From positions 7,819,570-7,883,569 of the forward strand of contig NC_067481.1 of assembly GCF_947179515.1 (NCBI RefSeq): DNA of 64,000 nt. Reading direction: 5' to 3'. This DNA is from Apodemus sylvaticus (taxonomy: Eukaryota > Chordata > Mammalia > Rodentia > Muridae). Below are positions 22,466 to 33,783 of the stretch, piece after piece. The notes under the pieces were generated by a model that worked only from the letters and a program-made list of their open reading frames with translations, was not told the origin of the DNA and ran no database searches. The position numbers and the translations under genes are program-made. Within the stretch, counting starts at the first letter, position 1. Every line of letters begins with the position of its first letter.

Positions 22466-22470
22466 AATAA
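22160..22470 (+). repeat. B4-type composite SINE with (CA)n
   Basis: tRNA-like head, B1-like middle (GGCACATGCCTGTAATCCCA) and CA at 22410-22464. Confidence 0.7.
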
Positions 22471-22514
22471 GCAAAAAACAAAATACGTAAAGGCCACAGG
22501 TACCTGTGACCTGA

Positions 22515-23290
22515 GACATTATATATATATACACAGTCATTATCTTCAGACCCACCAGAAGAGGGCATCGGATCCCATTACAGATGGTTGTGAGCCACTT
22601 CATGTGGTTGCTGGGAACTGAAATTGAAAGGATAGAAAATAATACAGCCTAACTCTAATGACCCCAAGAAGTCAGAAGTTTAAAATACCATCTCGCTTTG
22701 TTAGAAACTAGGTTAAAGGTCACATTCCAGAGCCCGCCCTTTGTTTAGACCTAGCAGAAAGGCCTTGAATAGGTGATCCTGGCCCCATAGGGTAACTGGA
22801 AATGAATGGGCTAGGCTTATCTTGCTTCTGTAAACTTACGCCATTACCCTAAGCAGGAGTTTATGCAGCTGTAGACATTATAGAACACTAATTGGTCCAC
22901 TGAGTGCGGGCTCTGATAATTTAAACTGATTGGCCTAAAAACTATGGAGTGGTACAAATCAATTGGCTCAAATTTCGTGGGCTCTCCATGCTAAGAAATG
23001 ATTGGTTTGTGATTCGAGGGCTTTGTCATAAACTTATAAAAGCTGTCGCAATTCGGCATTCGGGGTCCATAGTCCTCTAACCCTGCGTGGTGCACGGCTA
23101 TGGAACCCAGAATTCTGGAATAAAGAAATCCTCATGCTATTGCATCGAGACCGTTTCTCGAGAGTGATTTGGGTGTCGCCTTCCGGGGCGTGGGGTGTTG
23201 GGGCACCCTCGGTTTTGGGGGGTCTTACGAAATCAGGACCTCTGGAAGAACAGTCACTGCTCTTAATTGCTAAGCCATCTCTCCAGCCCA
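22515..23290 (-). repeat. B2/B3 SINE, minus strand, split by the LTR
   Basis: Left half 22515-22624 ends GTTGCTGGGAACTGAAAT; right half 23230-23290 continues CAGGACCTCTGGAAGA and ends CATCTCTCCAGCCC. Together they are one SINE broken by the LTR at 22625-23229. Confidence 0.85.
22625..23229 (+). mobile_element. Solo endogenous retrovirus LTR (ERV1-like, LTR-IS type suspected)
   Basis: A 605-base element starting TGAAAGG and ending GGTCTTACG (expected CA end mutated). It contains CCAAT-like boxes, a TATA-like TTATAAAAG near 23034 and AATAAA near 23120, so it is plus oriented. It is flanked by the 4-base duplication AAAT at 22621-22624 and 23230-23233 and interrupts an older SINE whose halves join cleanly. 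No internal retroviral genes are present. The family name is from memory of the sequence style. Confidence 0.8.
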
Positions 23291-23317
23291 ATAGCTCCAT
23301 CTTTTAAAAAAGGATTT

Positions 23318-23932
23318 TATAGTCAGGTGTGACAGTACACACCTATAGTCCCAACACTAAGAAGGCAGAGGTTACTGAGGCTAGCCTGGTCTACAGGGAG
23401 AATTTCAAGACAGCCTGGGCTGCCTGTCTCAAACAAAACAAAACAAAACAATCAAAAAATATATTTTATGTTGAACATGGTGGCTTTTAGTCCCAGCACT
23501 TGGAATATAGAGGCAGGCAGATCTCAATGAGTTCTAGGCTAGCCTGGTCTATACACTGAATTCCAGGTCAACCAAGGCCACATAATGAGACCTGCGAGTA
23601 CATCACACATGGAGACCAGAAGAGGGCATCAGAACCTCTAGAACTGAAGTGTCAGATCTTGTGAGGCACCATGCAAGGACTGGGAATTGAACCCCGGTCC
23701 CAGCAAAAGTGCTCTCGATGATTGAGCCATCTCTACAGCCCCAAGATTTGCTTTTTAGTTTCTGTGTATGTCTCTCTGTGCCTATGTCACACACATGGGT
23801 TTTCCTCAAAAATCAGAAAGACAACGGCTTTCCTGGAGATGGAGCTACTGGTGATTATGAGGTGATCAAAACTCAGGTCCTCTGGAAGCACAGCAAGCAC
23901 TTACCTGCTGAGACACCTACCCATCCCGCCTC
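23318..23932. repeat. Two B1 (plus) and two SINEs (minus)
   Basis: B1 23318-23445 and 23470-23598; minus SINEs 23597-23745 and 23755-23932. Confidence 0.7.
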
Positions 23933-24100
23933 CTAACCCCTAGGTTTTTCACTGAAACCCAACACTGCTTCTGGAGGAGTCTCTTGTAACCCCTCACCCC
24001 AAGACCTCCACAGAGGGAACATGCACCGTTGTCAGTCCTCAGAGCTTAGCAAGTTAAGTGACTCAGTCAGTCAGTCAACTGCGTATCTTAAGAGAAGTGG

Positions 24101-24106
24101 TTTATT
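24101..24106 (-). terminator. Polyadenylation signal AATAAA for Ttyh2
   Basis: Plus-strand TTTATT reads AATAAA on the minus strand, in unique sequence, at the right distance after the stop. Alternatives are a variant ATTAAA at 24191-24186 and another AATAAA at 24667-24662 beside a B1 element. Cleavage would be expected near 24,075-24,090. Confidence 0.65.
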
Positions 24107-24675
24107 TCTTGGCTCGGGTGAGGGCGAACATGTATCAAGCAGAGGTTTGCTCGCCCGACTCTTGTAGGACCCGGAGGAGTTTTAGTTTAATGTACATGCA
24201 TTAAAACGTCCTTCAGCTGCCTCAGAGGAAACATCAGAAGCAAGGCCTGAGGCCGAAGCTCTCAGTCTGCACAGGCAGGACACAGGCATACACAGGTAGC
24301 TCACAGTATGCACGGGGTTAATATGAGACACAGTGATGCCGGTGGCTTGGCTGGGAGCTGTCAGTACAATGACAATGTGGCTCTTCTGAGATGGAAACAG
24401 CCCTATCCCACACCATCAGTGGGGCCTCGCTTGGCTGTACAAGGCCACAGGGCTTCAGTGTGTAGTATACTCTGGGTTGGTCGGAGGTTGGAAGCACCAA
24501 AGACCCCTAACCTGGTCCCTTGGCAGGCAGGACAGGAGTCATTATTTTCTCCTGGACAGAAATGACTGATCCTCAGAATAAAGTCCTATCATGTCTTCCC
24601 CTTTACAAGGCTCCAGATATACTTCTCTAGTCATGTGGGGTAGAATGTCTCACCAATATTTTATTTTATTAAAAA

Positions 24676-24975
24676 CCAAAAAAAAAAAAAACCCAGGATG
24701 TGGCATCATGGCGCATGCCTTTAATCCTGGCACTCACAAGGCAGAGACGGGTAGATGGATCTCTGAATTTGAGGTTAGTCTGGTCTACAGAACGAGTTCT
24801 CAGCCAAGCCATGGCTACACAGAGAAACCCTGTCTCAAAAAAACAAATCAAATCTGCTCCTGGCCTGGTGTGGTATGGTAGCACATGCCTTTAAACCCAG
24901 TACTCTGGAGGCAGAATTCTAGGCCAGGGTCAGTCAGGGTATATAATGAGACCACAGCAAGATGAAACCCAAAAA
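24676..24975 (+). repeat. Two B1 copies in the Ttyh2 3'UTR
   Basis: 24676-24850 nearly complete; 24862-24975 truncated. Both antisense to the transcript. Confidence 0.8.
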
Positions 24976-25800
24976 ACCCCACAACCCACTCCTCAGCCCT
25001 TCTCCAGATCTGTACCATGGCTTGTGTGAGAGCCATAGCAGGGCATCGGTGTGGAACCTGAGCCGGAGTCTGTTGCAAGAACTGGCCGTGCCTGTGAGGG
25101 AGGCCTGAGTCTTTGGATCATGAAAATGTTTTAAAACACTGGGAACGAGTTCAGTTGTTTTGAAGTGTCTGTTCATACCTGAGACTGTGCCCACCTGCAG
25201 CTGACACCTGGTTCCAGGATGGGGGTGGCTGGTGGAGGTTAGAGAATTTGGCAGGCTTTTTCCCATACATCTGCCCATGGCTGCAAGGCTGCAGTGCCCA
25301 GCTGAACTGCATTCTCTTGATGCAGTTCTTCTGAGGTCTAGGCAGAGTCTCTGTAGTCCCAGAATGTGGACCAGGTGTTCTCCTAACACACCTCCAATTG
25401 CCACCAGCCTGGAAACCAAGGACAAAATAACTGGAAGGTGTGGCCTGGACTTAGGGCCACGCTAACAAGGGGCAGAGGCCCGGTGGCAAGGCCCTGAGAG
25501 AAAAGGGCTCTCAGGCTGGTGGTGCCCTCCTCACTGCCACTTCTCATCTGTAGAGGGTGGGACGTAAGGTAGCCACCTCAGGGACAAGAGCCGAGTCCTG
25601 GGGAGTGAAGGTCAGAGAGGCTGGTCTAGTCACAGGCCTCGTCTCCACCCGTGGCTTTGGTCAGGAGTCCCAGCTGTGTCTCTGCAGCCACAGGAGTCTG
25701 TTCGTGTACAGGAACCTTCAGTTTCTATTCCAGAAACACAGCTGGGTTCTGCATCTGCTGAAAACTAAGCTGACAGGAGAGGCGGGTACCCCAAACGTTC

Positions 25801-25875
25801 TTAGGATGGGAACTCGTAGTGTCTCAGGTGTTCATCCGCCACAGACATGTAGGTGGCCCTCATGCTGGGAGAGTA
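25801..25875 (-). CDS. Ttyh2: Ttyh2 exon 14 coding part, residues 509-532 and stop
   Basis: The last coding exon, acceptor CCTCACAG at 25876-25883. It reads YSPSMRATYMSVADEHLRHY EFPS and ends with TAA at 25803-25801. The first Tyr completes the PPPTY motif. It is separated from exon 13 by a 7.6 kb intron full of repeats, and was found because the frame from exon 13 needs a TAC-first exon of this kind. Confidence 0.94.
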   Translation of the reverse strand, partial: YSPSMRATYMSVADEHLRHYEFPS

Positions 25876-26059
25876 CTGTGAGGAAAGAGAAGGGACAGTC
25901 ACAAGGGGACATAGCTCGATACCTGGTCACCCTGACATTATACAGCCCCCTTTCCCCTCTGTGTTGCACACCCATGAAATCAACTAACTTCAGATCAAAG
26001 CTACTAAAAAAGATGCCCTAATTGACCATTATGTTCTTTTTGTTTTCTTCTTTTGTTTC

Positions 26060-27262
26060 TGTTACTTATTTAGACAGGGTCTTAATTTGTAGTCCAGAAT
26101 TCCCTATGTAGTCAGGCTGGACTCCAATTCAAGAGGACCTTTGGGTGTCAGCCTCCAGAGGGATGGGATTGTATGTGTGTGTGTTCTACCACAGAGGCAA
26201 TGAAGCTACTGTCTGCAAAGTTACATTGCATTAGTTATTGCAAGTAACCTGACTGAGATCCTGAACATACAGGAGGATGTGTGCAGGAGAAACAGCACAC
26301 TGTTTCACATAATGGGCTGGAGCATCCTCAGAGTATGATGGTACCCTTGGGATTCCTGGGGCCAGTCCTCTGTGGACAACGGGGGGAACAACTGTACCAG
26401 CAAATGTGCTGGGAACTTCGCAGAGGATGACAAGCTGGCCAGACAAGGCAGCCAGCCAGTGACTTTATCACAAGTTATTGTACAGCTCAGGGGGAATACC
26501 AATGTGGCTTGAGAAGCTGCTTGTCCACTGACACCTCCAGTCTCACATCCACCGGGGCACCACACTTTAGCCTCTAGCATAGCGTGCAAACACAGAGCAG
26601 GAATCCTCCACACCCAGGAGGCATAGCGCTAGATTCTATCGGGTGCACCAGGGAAATTTGGAGCAGGTAGTCAGCAGTCAGCAGACTAAGGGGTACAGGC
26701 CACACAGATCCCAGAAGCCACGTCCGAATCCTATGTGTGTAGCTGCTATCTACTGTGTATGTGTGTGTGTTTAATTAGACTTTTAAATGTATGAGTACAC
26801 CGACTGTAGCTGTCTTCAGACACCAGAAGAGGGTATCGGATCCCATTACAGATGGTTGTGAGTTACCATGTGGTTGCTAGGAATTGAACTCAGAACCTCT
26901 GGAAGAGCAGTCAGTGTTCTTAACCGCTGAGCCATCTCTCCAGCAGCCCCCTACCTTGTGTTTTTTGAGACAAGGTCTTTCATTGGCCTGAAGCTTGCCC
27001 AATAGTCTGCCTGCCTCTTCTGCTGAATGCTGGGATTAAAGTATTGCACCACCACTGCGTGGCTGGCTGAAGTCTTTTTTTTTTAAGATTTTATTTATTA
27101 TTATATGTAAGTACACCGTAACTGTCTTTGCACACACCAGAAGAGGGCATAAGATCTCATTACGGATGGTTGTGAGCCACCATGTGGTTGCTGGGATTTG
27201 AACTCAGGACCTCTGGAAGAGCAGTGAGAGCTCTTAACCGCTGAGCCATCTCTCCAGCCCTG
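26060..27262 (-). repeat. B1, B2, B1, B2 cluster, minus
   Basis: Old B1 26060-26200; B2-type 26770-26945; B1 26955-27065; B2 27075-27262. Confidence 0.75.
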
Positions 27263-27547
27263 GCTAACCTCTTCTAACCTCTCCTGGCCTGTTTCCCCAT
27301 TTGAAAAATGGACCTAAAACAATTCAGCAAGACCCTTTCCAGGTCTTTATATATCTAGGGAATTTAAACATCTCAATGAGGCCACACTCACCAAGTTGTT
27401 TTTTTTGTTTTGTTTTGAGGTAAGATAGACAAAACAGAAAACCAAGTTTTTAAAAATGTCACCAATAGAGTTTTAAAGTGCTGCTTTGACCATTCCAGAG
27501 TCGAAGAAGCTGTGTGAAAACTCAGCAGATCCAGTCACGCTCCTAGG

Positions 27548-27757
27548 CTGTGACACAACCTTCCTAAAACTGTGACCCTTTAATACAGTTCCTCATGGTG
27601 TGATGACCCCCGGCTATACCATTATTTTTGTTGCTACTTCATAACTGTAATGTTGCTACTGTTATGATTCACAGTATAAATATCTGACATACAGGATATC
27701 TGGTATGCTAACCCAAAGGAGTTGAGACTCACAAGTTGATAACTGCTACCCTAGGTG
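27548..27757 (+). mobile_element. URR1-type hAT miniature transposon, eroded ends
   Basis: The internal sequence (CCTTTAATACAGTTCCTCAT, then GTTGCTACTTCATAACTGTA) is clearly URR1; both termini are degraded. CCTAGG flanks both sides. In Ttyh2 intron 13. Confidence 0.8.
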
Positions 27758-27837
27758 AAAACATAGGAATTCTTCTATCTACTCCTGTGCCCAAAGCAAC
27801 AGGGACCCTTAGACATTTTCTTCTAAAAAAAAGTTTT

Positions 27838-28015
27838 TAGATTTATTTTATGTGTCAAAATGTTTTGCATACATGTATGTATGTTTTTGCTCCACATGCA
27901 TTCCTGGCCTGCAAAGGTCAGATGAAGACATCACACCTTCTGGTTGTGAGCTACCATGTGGGTGTTGGGAATTAAACCTGAGATTCTGCATTTCCTAACT
28001 GCTGCCAGACTGCTG
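27838..28015 (-). repeat. Diverged B3-type SINE, minus
   Basis: GGTTGTGAGCTACCATGTGG is retained; the head end is degraded. Confidence 0.6.
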
Positions 28016-28884
28016 ACTCCAGGATCAGAGTCTCCTGAACCCGGGGACATTTCCAAGGTCTAGGTCACATACAACAGAGAGCATACCACTTAGGGTAGGA
28101 AGAGGGGAAATGCCATGAGACACTTTAGGTAGCCATATGCATCTCCAATTGATCATCCTTAGACACTGTAGGTATATCTGAGAGACCTACAATGTCATAG
28201 CTGGGGCAGGGTTGGGGATGGAATGCTACAAAGCCAGGTAAACATCCCACAATGCATGGGGCCAGCTTCAACACACAGGACCATCCTGTCCATCAAAGCT
28301 CTAGGGTTCTGGAGCACGGTAGCCTGAGAATGGCAGTTCTCTAGTTTGGCTCCCAGGCCAGCAGCTGCAGCTTTGCCCAGGAATAAGCTAGACATGCCAA
28401 TCCCTGGGCCCCAGTTTAGATTCCTCGGGCCTTTTAAAAGATTCCGGGGTACACACAATCACCAAACCTTCTCCAGGAAAGCAGTGTTCGCCAGACTTGT
28501 CTGCTAAGTTTGTTAGACTGTAAATATCCCAGGCTACTTCGCTGGGAGAGTCTGTTTCTGTGAGTCTGAGAATCCCTGTGCTGCCATTATTACAGGAACA
28601 TAACAAGGGGTCACTTGCTTTGGACTGGGGATTGAACCTGAGTCCCACACTGGGCCTCCCTGAAAAATCAAAATGGAGTCACTCACACTACATACAGCTC
28701 AGCATGAGTGCGAACAGCCAGATTTCCTCTGAAATGGGTCAGTTTCAAGCAGGGCGATCATGTGGTCCTGCTTTTCCAATCCTTATCTAAAAGGATAAAA
28801 AGTGCCCCCTTTCTTTAGCAAGAAAGAGAACTCGGAAAAGAGGAAGCCTCATTTTGTCTCTTGTTCCTGCTTTCCAAGAGAGTT

Positions 28885-28975
28885 TCTGGCGGTGGTAGAC
28901 AGAGCTTGGGTGAGGTCCCGAGTTCTAGTTCTCAGCACCAAAACAAACAAACAAAAACAAAAGGCAAATAAAACT
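28885..28975 (+). repeat. ID-like SINE
   Basis: GTAGACAGAGCTTGGGTGAG and TTCTCAGCACC followed by an A-rich tail. Confidence 0.55.
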
Positions 28976-29565
28976 TCTCTCTTTCAGGGCTTACAGCAAT
29001 AGCGCTGTTTTATGGCTTGGAAGACTTCTATTGAAGAGAAAGCCACGGAAGACCAGAGAGATTTTTGTTGGTGTCGAGGAACAGGTCTGGAAACACAAGA
29101 GAGATTCCCTGGAGTCCGAGCCAAGGGAAGATACTTTTCTGTCTAAGGAACAAGCTGGCCCTTTGGTGGCCTTGCTTCTTCTCACTCGCCCACTGATCCT
29201 CCTTCAGAGGGAGGCAGATGCCCACACCCTCATTCCTCCTGGTTCCATGGACAACATCAGCAGCACCTATCTCTCTAGATGTCCCTAGCAGGGGCAGAGG
29301 GTGGGAACCTTCTTCCAGAGCTGGCAGAGATAGAGTAAGTCACCCTTGCCAAAGCCATGAGGGTTTTCTGTCTTCCAGCCTTGCAAATAGGGTCAGCTGC
29401 AGTGTGCCTCAGCTAAGGGCGTGGAGCGCGGCCTGACTGTCTCCAGCGGCGGTAATCTAGAAATCACTTTTATTCACAACCACAGTATATCGAGTGATTC
29501 TTTTCTTTTTCACAGCAGATTTTCCCAAATCATGTTTGGTTTGGATTAATAATGAAGTCGGTCGC

Positions 29566-30100
29566 CAGGCAGTGGTGGCGCACACCTTTAATCCCAGTAC
29601 TTGGGAGGCAGAGGCAGATGGATTTCTGAGTTCAAGGCCAGCCTGGTCTACAGAGTGAGTTCCAGGACAGCCAGGGCTACACAGAGAAACCCTGTCTCGA
29701 AAAACCAATAAAAATAAAAATAATGAAATTGCTCTGTGTCCCTGGGGCCTGGCAGCCGGAGGGGGATAGAAGGATCTAGGAAGCTTTGATTAGCAGCGAA
29801 GACAGGGTAGGATTTTAAAGGTGCAGCCTGCAACTCACTATTCCATGAACTAGGCACAGAGGAGCAGGCTGTTCAAAACTGTTTCCCAAGCGGTTCAAAG
29901 TCAGAAGTTCAAAGTCAGCTTTCCCCTATACAGTGAGTTGTGGGTTAGAGGTCAGTTCAGCCTATATGAAACCCTGTTTCAAAAACAGGCTGGAGAGATA
30001 GCTAAGCAATTAAGAGCATGCGCTGCTCTTCCCAGAAGACCTGAGTTCAGCTCCTAGCATCCTCTTCAGGAAGCTTATAACCCCAGTTCCAAGAAACATT
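29566..30100 (+). repeat. Young B1 and truncated B3
   Basis: B1 29566-29725, flanked by ATAATGAA on both sides; B3 head 29990-30100. Confidence 0.75.
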
Positions 30101-30414
30101 AGGGATAAAATGCCAGGGGAACCATGGAAAATAAGGGTTTGTTGCAGTAAGCTTTGCAGCAGGCAGGCCAGGGCGCTGCTTACTGCCCAACTGTGCAGTT
30201 TCTGGGTTCCCAGGGCCCAGGTCCACTTCTGGTCCCTGGTATCCAGCATTTCTATCATAGTGTATCGGTGGATAGTCCCCCTTGAAACTACACGTATGGG
30301 CAGGCGGAACACCTCCATGGAAGCAGACACTGCCCAAGAAGTCTACCCACTCTCCCCAGAGACTTCCACTCTGGCCTTTTCTTATAAATGCCATACCTCC
30401 ATGGAGAAGATTTT

Positions 30415-30416
30415 TA

Positions 30417-30449
<33 letters not shown>

Positions 30450-30655
30450 AGAAAAGGAAGAGAACCAGCTTGCTGTGTGGCCCTTACTCTACACTGCACA
30501 TGATTCTTTTTTTTTTCCCAAGACAGGGTTTCTCTGTGTAGCCCTGGCTGTCCTGGAACTCACTCTAGACCAGGCTGGCCTCGAACTCAGAAATCCACCT
30601 GCCTCTGCCTCCCAGAGTGCTGGGATTACAGGCGTGCACCACCACCGCCCAGCTG
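30415..30655 (-). repeat. (GA)n tract and B1, minus
   Basis: GA run 30415-30450; young B1 30508-30655. Confidence 0.85.
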
Positions 30656-30724
30656 CACATGATCATTCTTGTAATGATCTAATGAGCCATCCCTTTCAGT
30701 GCTCAGGTATGTGTCTTCACTGTC

Positions 30725-31250
30725 CCCATTCTACATAAGGGAGAACTAAGGCCAGAGAACCAGAGGCCATGTCCCCAGTCACAGAGGCCACACGGTATAA
30801 TGTACTGGCTGGTTTTGTGTGTCAACTTGACTTGAACTGGAGTTATCACAGAGAAAGGAGCTTCAGGTGAGGAAATGCCTCCATGAGATCCAGCTGTAAG
30901 GCATTTTCTCAATTAGTGATCAAGGGGGAGGGCCCCTTGTGGGTGGTGCCATCCCTGGGCCGGGTTCTATAAGAAAGCAAGCGGAGCAAGCCAGGGGAAG
31001 CAAGCCAGTAAGAAACATTCCTCCATGGCCTCTGCATCAGCTTCTGCTTCCTGACCTGCTTGAGTTCCAGTCCCGACTTCCTTTGGTGATGAACAGCAGT
31101 GTGGAAGTGTAAGCTGAATAAACCCTTCCCCCCACCCCCAATTTGCTTCTTGGTCGTGATGTTTGTGCAGGAATAGAAACCCTCACTGAGACAGTATAAG
31201 CTGGGATTTGAAGCCAGGTGCCTGGGTACCAGAGTCCCGGCTGTTCCTAC
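30725..31250 (+). repeat. MIR element split by an MT LTR
   Basis: The left part 30725-30800 matches the MIR core (CCCCATTCTACATAAGGGAG and CACAGAGGCCACACGG). The right part from 31194 continues GCTGGGATTTGAAGCCAGG. The MIR is older than the inserted LTR. Confidence 0.7.
30801..31193 (+). mobile_element. MT-type MaLR LTR (ERVL-MaLR), solo
   Basis: A 393-base LTR beginning TGTACTGGCTGG and ending ACTGAGACA, with the recognisable MT body (GATCCAGCTGTAAGGCATTT and a CTGAATAAACCC polyadenylation region). It is flanked by GTATAA at 30795-30800 and 31194-31199 and has inserted into a MIR. Confidence 0.85.
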
Positions 31251-31649
31251 CTTAGCAATAATACTGGGCTCTGTGGATGGTACCCTGGGAACAGATAGCA
31301 CGGCATTTTCTCCAGTTGCCCACCTCCCCAGGACATCCTGGGCTCCATCCCCAGTTGGAAGTGGTAGAGAAAGCAAGAGACCTCACACGGGCGTGGTCCT
31401 GGGGGCTTTGAGTTTTGCTGGGGTAGAGGAAGGCTATAACTGGTGGCAGTTGTCCCAGGTAGGCCGCTACACCACCAAGCCAGCCTACTGCTCTCAGGCC
31501 CCAGGATTAAGGGGAAAGACAAATCATAAAGAAAAGAGCTAGGGCTCCATCTCAGTAGCTTAGCAATAACTCATGAGGTCCTGGCTCAACCCCTAGCACC
31601 AGAACCCAAGGCAATCTCTTAAGTGTTCCCTGGAACAAGAAGAAACTGA

Positions 31650-31975
31650 GGGGAGCTGGAGAGATGGCTCAGTGGTTAAGAGCACTGGCTGCTCTTCCGA
31701 AGGTCCTGAGTTCGAATCCCAGCAACCACATGGTAGCTCACAACCATCCGTAATGAGATCTGATGCCCTCTCCTGGTGTGTCTGAAGGCAGCTACAGTGT
31801 ACTTACATATAACAACAAATAAATTAAAAACAAAAAACAAAACTGAGATGATAGTAGCACAGGCCTATAGTCTCAGCACCGGGAAGGTGGAGGCAGGAGG
31901 GTCAGCAGTCCAAGGTTATATAGCTATCTGCTATAAGAGACTGTGTTTCAAATCACAAAAACACAACAGGAAAGG
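31650..31975 (+). repeat. B2 SINE and B4/B1 fragment
   Basis: 31650-31830 is a well-kept B2; 31845-31975 is a diverged B1-like tail. Confidence 0.8.
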
Positions 31976-32029
31976 GAAGAGTGCTTTTGCTTTTCTGGCA
32001 ACTCAAGTAGGAGTCATCTGAGAAGAGGG

Positions 32030-32345
32030 AAGGTCAGTTGAGAAAAAGCCTCCATCACACTACCTGGGTGTGCCTGTGGGTCACTTGCTTGATTGGTGAT
32101 TGCCAGGGGAGGGCTCAGCCCACTGTGTGGTGCCATCCCTGGGCAGGTGGTCCTGGGTTGTATAAAAAAGCAGGCTGAATAAACCACGAGGGGCAAGCCA
32201 ATGAGCAGTGGCCTTCCGTGGCCTCTGTTTCAGTTCCTAACTTGGGTTCCCTCAGTGATGGTCTAGAGTGACGACATGCAAGACCTTTCCCTCCATGTTA
32301 CCTGTTGTTTCCACGGCAGTGGAAAGCAACCTAGGATGACCAAGA
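32030..32345 (+). mobile_element. MT-type MaLR LTR fragment
   Basis: Diverged MT LTR lacking its 5' end. It retains GGTGCCATCCCTGGGCAGG, the GCAAGCCAATGAGCAGTGG segment and the 3' part of the LTR. It lies in Ttyh2 intron 13, 840 bases from a better preserved copy. Confidence 0.7.
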
Positions 32346-32424
32346 GTGACAGATAGATGGACAAGAGACTCTTTTCCTCTTGTATCTATCCTCTTTAGGA
32401 AGCTTGCTATGAGGGACTCTTCTC

Positions 32425-33005
32425 CTGAGGGGCAAACCCAGGGCCTCCGACATCCTAGGCAAGCGCTCCATAGTGAGCTAGCTCAGCCCTAACCTGTTTT
32501 AAAGGTGGAAGAGGAGCTGGACAGATGGCTCAGAGGTTAAAAGCACTGGCTGCTCTTCGAGAGGACCAGGGTTCAATTCCTAGCACCCACAGGGTGGTTT
32601 ACAATCACGTGTAACTTCAGTTCTGGGGGATCTGATGCCCTCCTCTGGCCTCCGCAGGTGCACAGACAGACCAGCAGGCAAAAGCAAAACAAACAAACCA
32701 AAAAAAAAAAATGCACATTAAACCAACAAACAAATCAATGCCAAGGCAATCTCCCTCTGGTCTTACAATGCAGGACTGATTTTTTTATCTTTCATTTTTT
32801 TGAAGTAGGATCTCATACACCTCAGGCTGGTCTTGAGCTTGTTCTGTGTAACCTGAAACTTCTTAAACCACCACACCTGGTGCTGGGGTTAGAACCCAAG
32901 GCTTCATTCTTGCCTGGTAGGGATTCTACCAACCAACCAATCCGCATCCCTAGCCCCAGGAGTGTTTCTTGAGGGCTGTATAAAGGTCATTATCACAGAA
33001 GACAG

Positions 33006-33038
<33 letters not shown>
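32425..33038. repeat. ID-like, B3, B4 and (GT)n
   Basis: ID complement 32425-32492, B3 plus 32512-32700, B4 minus 32790-32958, GT 33007-33038. Confidence 0.65.
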
Positions 33039-33039
<1 letters not shown>

Positions 33040-33479
33040 CCCACAATCTCCCATGACTGCCTAGGTACCTGGCTCTAAGCTGGAGCCTGCTGGCTGTCAC
33101 ATAAGAAATTTGGTTTTCCCTTTGAGTTAAAACAATGACCAACCGAGCATGGCTACCCTAAGTATCAGGTGGATTTATGAAGTGCCAGTGTGACAAATGC
33201 TGCCCCTGGTCCTCTTGCTTGAAGACGGAGGCCATTTATCTCAAGGACAGTTGTGCAATGGGCCATGCCCAGGAGGCCATCTAACAGGCCAGAGATCGAT
33301 TTGTGTCTTTATGGTCTGGGTAGCTGATGGCCCATGACGTGTGGCAGTCCACTTTAATAGTTATGTGATAACAGAGCTATTACTTTCTTTCCCTTCTCTG
33401 TGGGGATCACACATTGCACTGACAGCTTTTATCTTCGATTATGTCCCCGACAGGGACTGGGCCACAAAAAGATACTTAC

Positions 33480-33558
33480 TGTGGGTGGAGGGGAACCTCT
33501 CCCGATGAGGGGCACGTTCTCGTATCGTGGGTTCCCACCGAAGAGTACTGCCTGGTTC
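33480..33558 (-). CDS. Ttyh2: Ttyh2 exon 13, residues 482-508
   Basis: A 79-base exon, acceptor GCCCACAG, donor ACA|GTAAGT, phase 0 at its end. After completing Met482 it reads NQAVLFGGNPRYENVPLIGR and GSPPPT. The final PPPT is the first part of a PPPTY motif whose Tyr is the first codon of exon 14. PY motifs recruit NEDD4-family ubiquitin ligases, and NEDD4-2 binding has been reported for TTYH2. Confidence 0.94.
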
Positions 33559-33662
33559 CTGTGGGCCAAGAGGAGATCGAATGTGTGTGCATGAACTCAA
33601 GATGGTGGGAATTGAGGGGGGTGGGTATGATGGATGGATTGTGGGTAGAACAATAAAGGAAA

Positions 33663-33778
33663 AAGACCTGGGCGTGGTGGCTCACACCTGTTATCCCAGC
33701 ACATGGGAGGCAGAGGACAGTTTGGTTTACAGTGTGAGACCCACAAGGTTCAGGGGGAGTCAAAAGAAACAAATACCC
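33663..33778 (+). repeat. B1 fragment beside Ttyh2 exon 13
   Basis: CTGGGCGTGGTGGCTCACAC start; the middle is deleted; followed by URR1. Confidence 0.7.
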
Positions 33779-33783
33779 TAGAG

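Larger units (their letters stand above)
17210..24080. other. Intergenic spacer between Ttyh2 and Dnai2
   Basis: About 7 kb between the Ttyh2 polyadenylation signal and the Dnai2 promoter. It holds SINEs, an ORR1-like LTR and a solo ERV LTR, listed separately. Repeat-poor parts are 17220-17900, 18830-19255, 19320-19975, 20350-20770 and 21407-22160. No protein-coding exon was recognised in it. Confidence 0.8.
24080..25800 (-). other. Ttyh2: Ttyh2 3' untranslated region
   Basis: The minus-strand sequence after the stop at 25801 runs about 1.7 kb to a canonical AATAAA at 24106-24101, a usual length for this mRNA. It is mostly unique sequence. Two B1 SINEs (24676-24850 and 24862-24975) are inserted in the orientation opposite to the transcript. 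The end position is inferred from the signal. Confidence 0.7.
25876..33479 (-). other. Ttyh2: Ttyh2 intron 13
   Basis: A 7.6 kb intron separating the last two coding exons. It is dense in SINEs, URR1 DNA transposons and MT LTRs, listed separately. 26200-26770, 28020-28880, 28985-29560 and 31250-31650 are unique and contain no recognisable exon. Confidence 0.85.

Noticed and set aside
22058..22603. Minus-strand open frame of 181 codons
   Set aside because: It is made of a CA/GT microsatellite and two SINEs; the poly-Cys-Val run is repeat translation.
24577..24582. Plus-strand AATAAA
   Set aside because: Wrong strand for Ttyh2, and no plus-strand gene ends here.
31655..31720. tRNA-like A and B boxes
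   Set aside because: They belong to B2 SINE heads, which descend from tRNA; no cloverleaf of a functional tRNA gene was seen.
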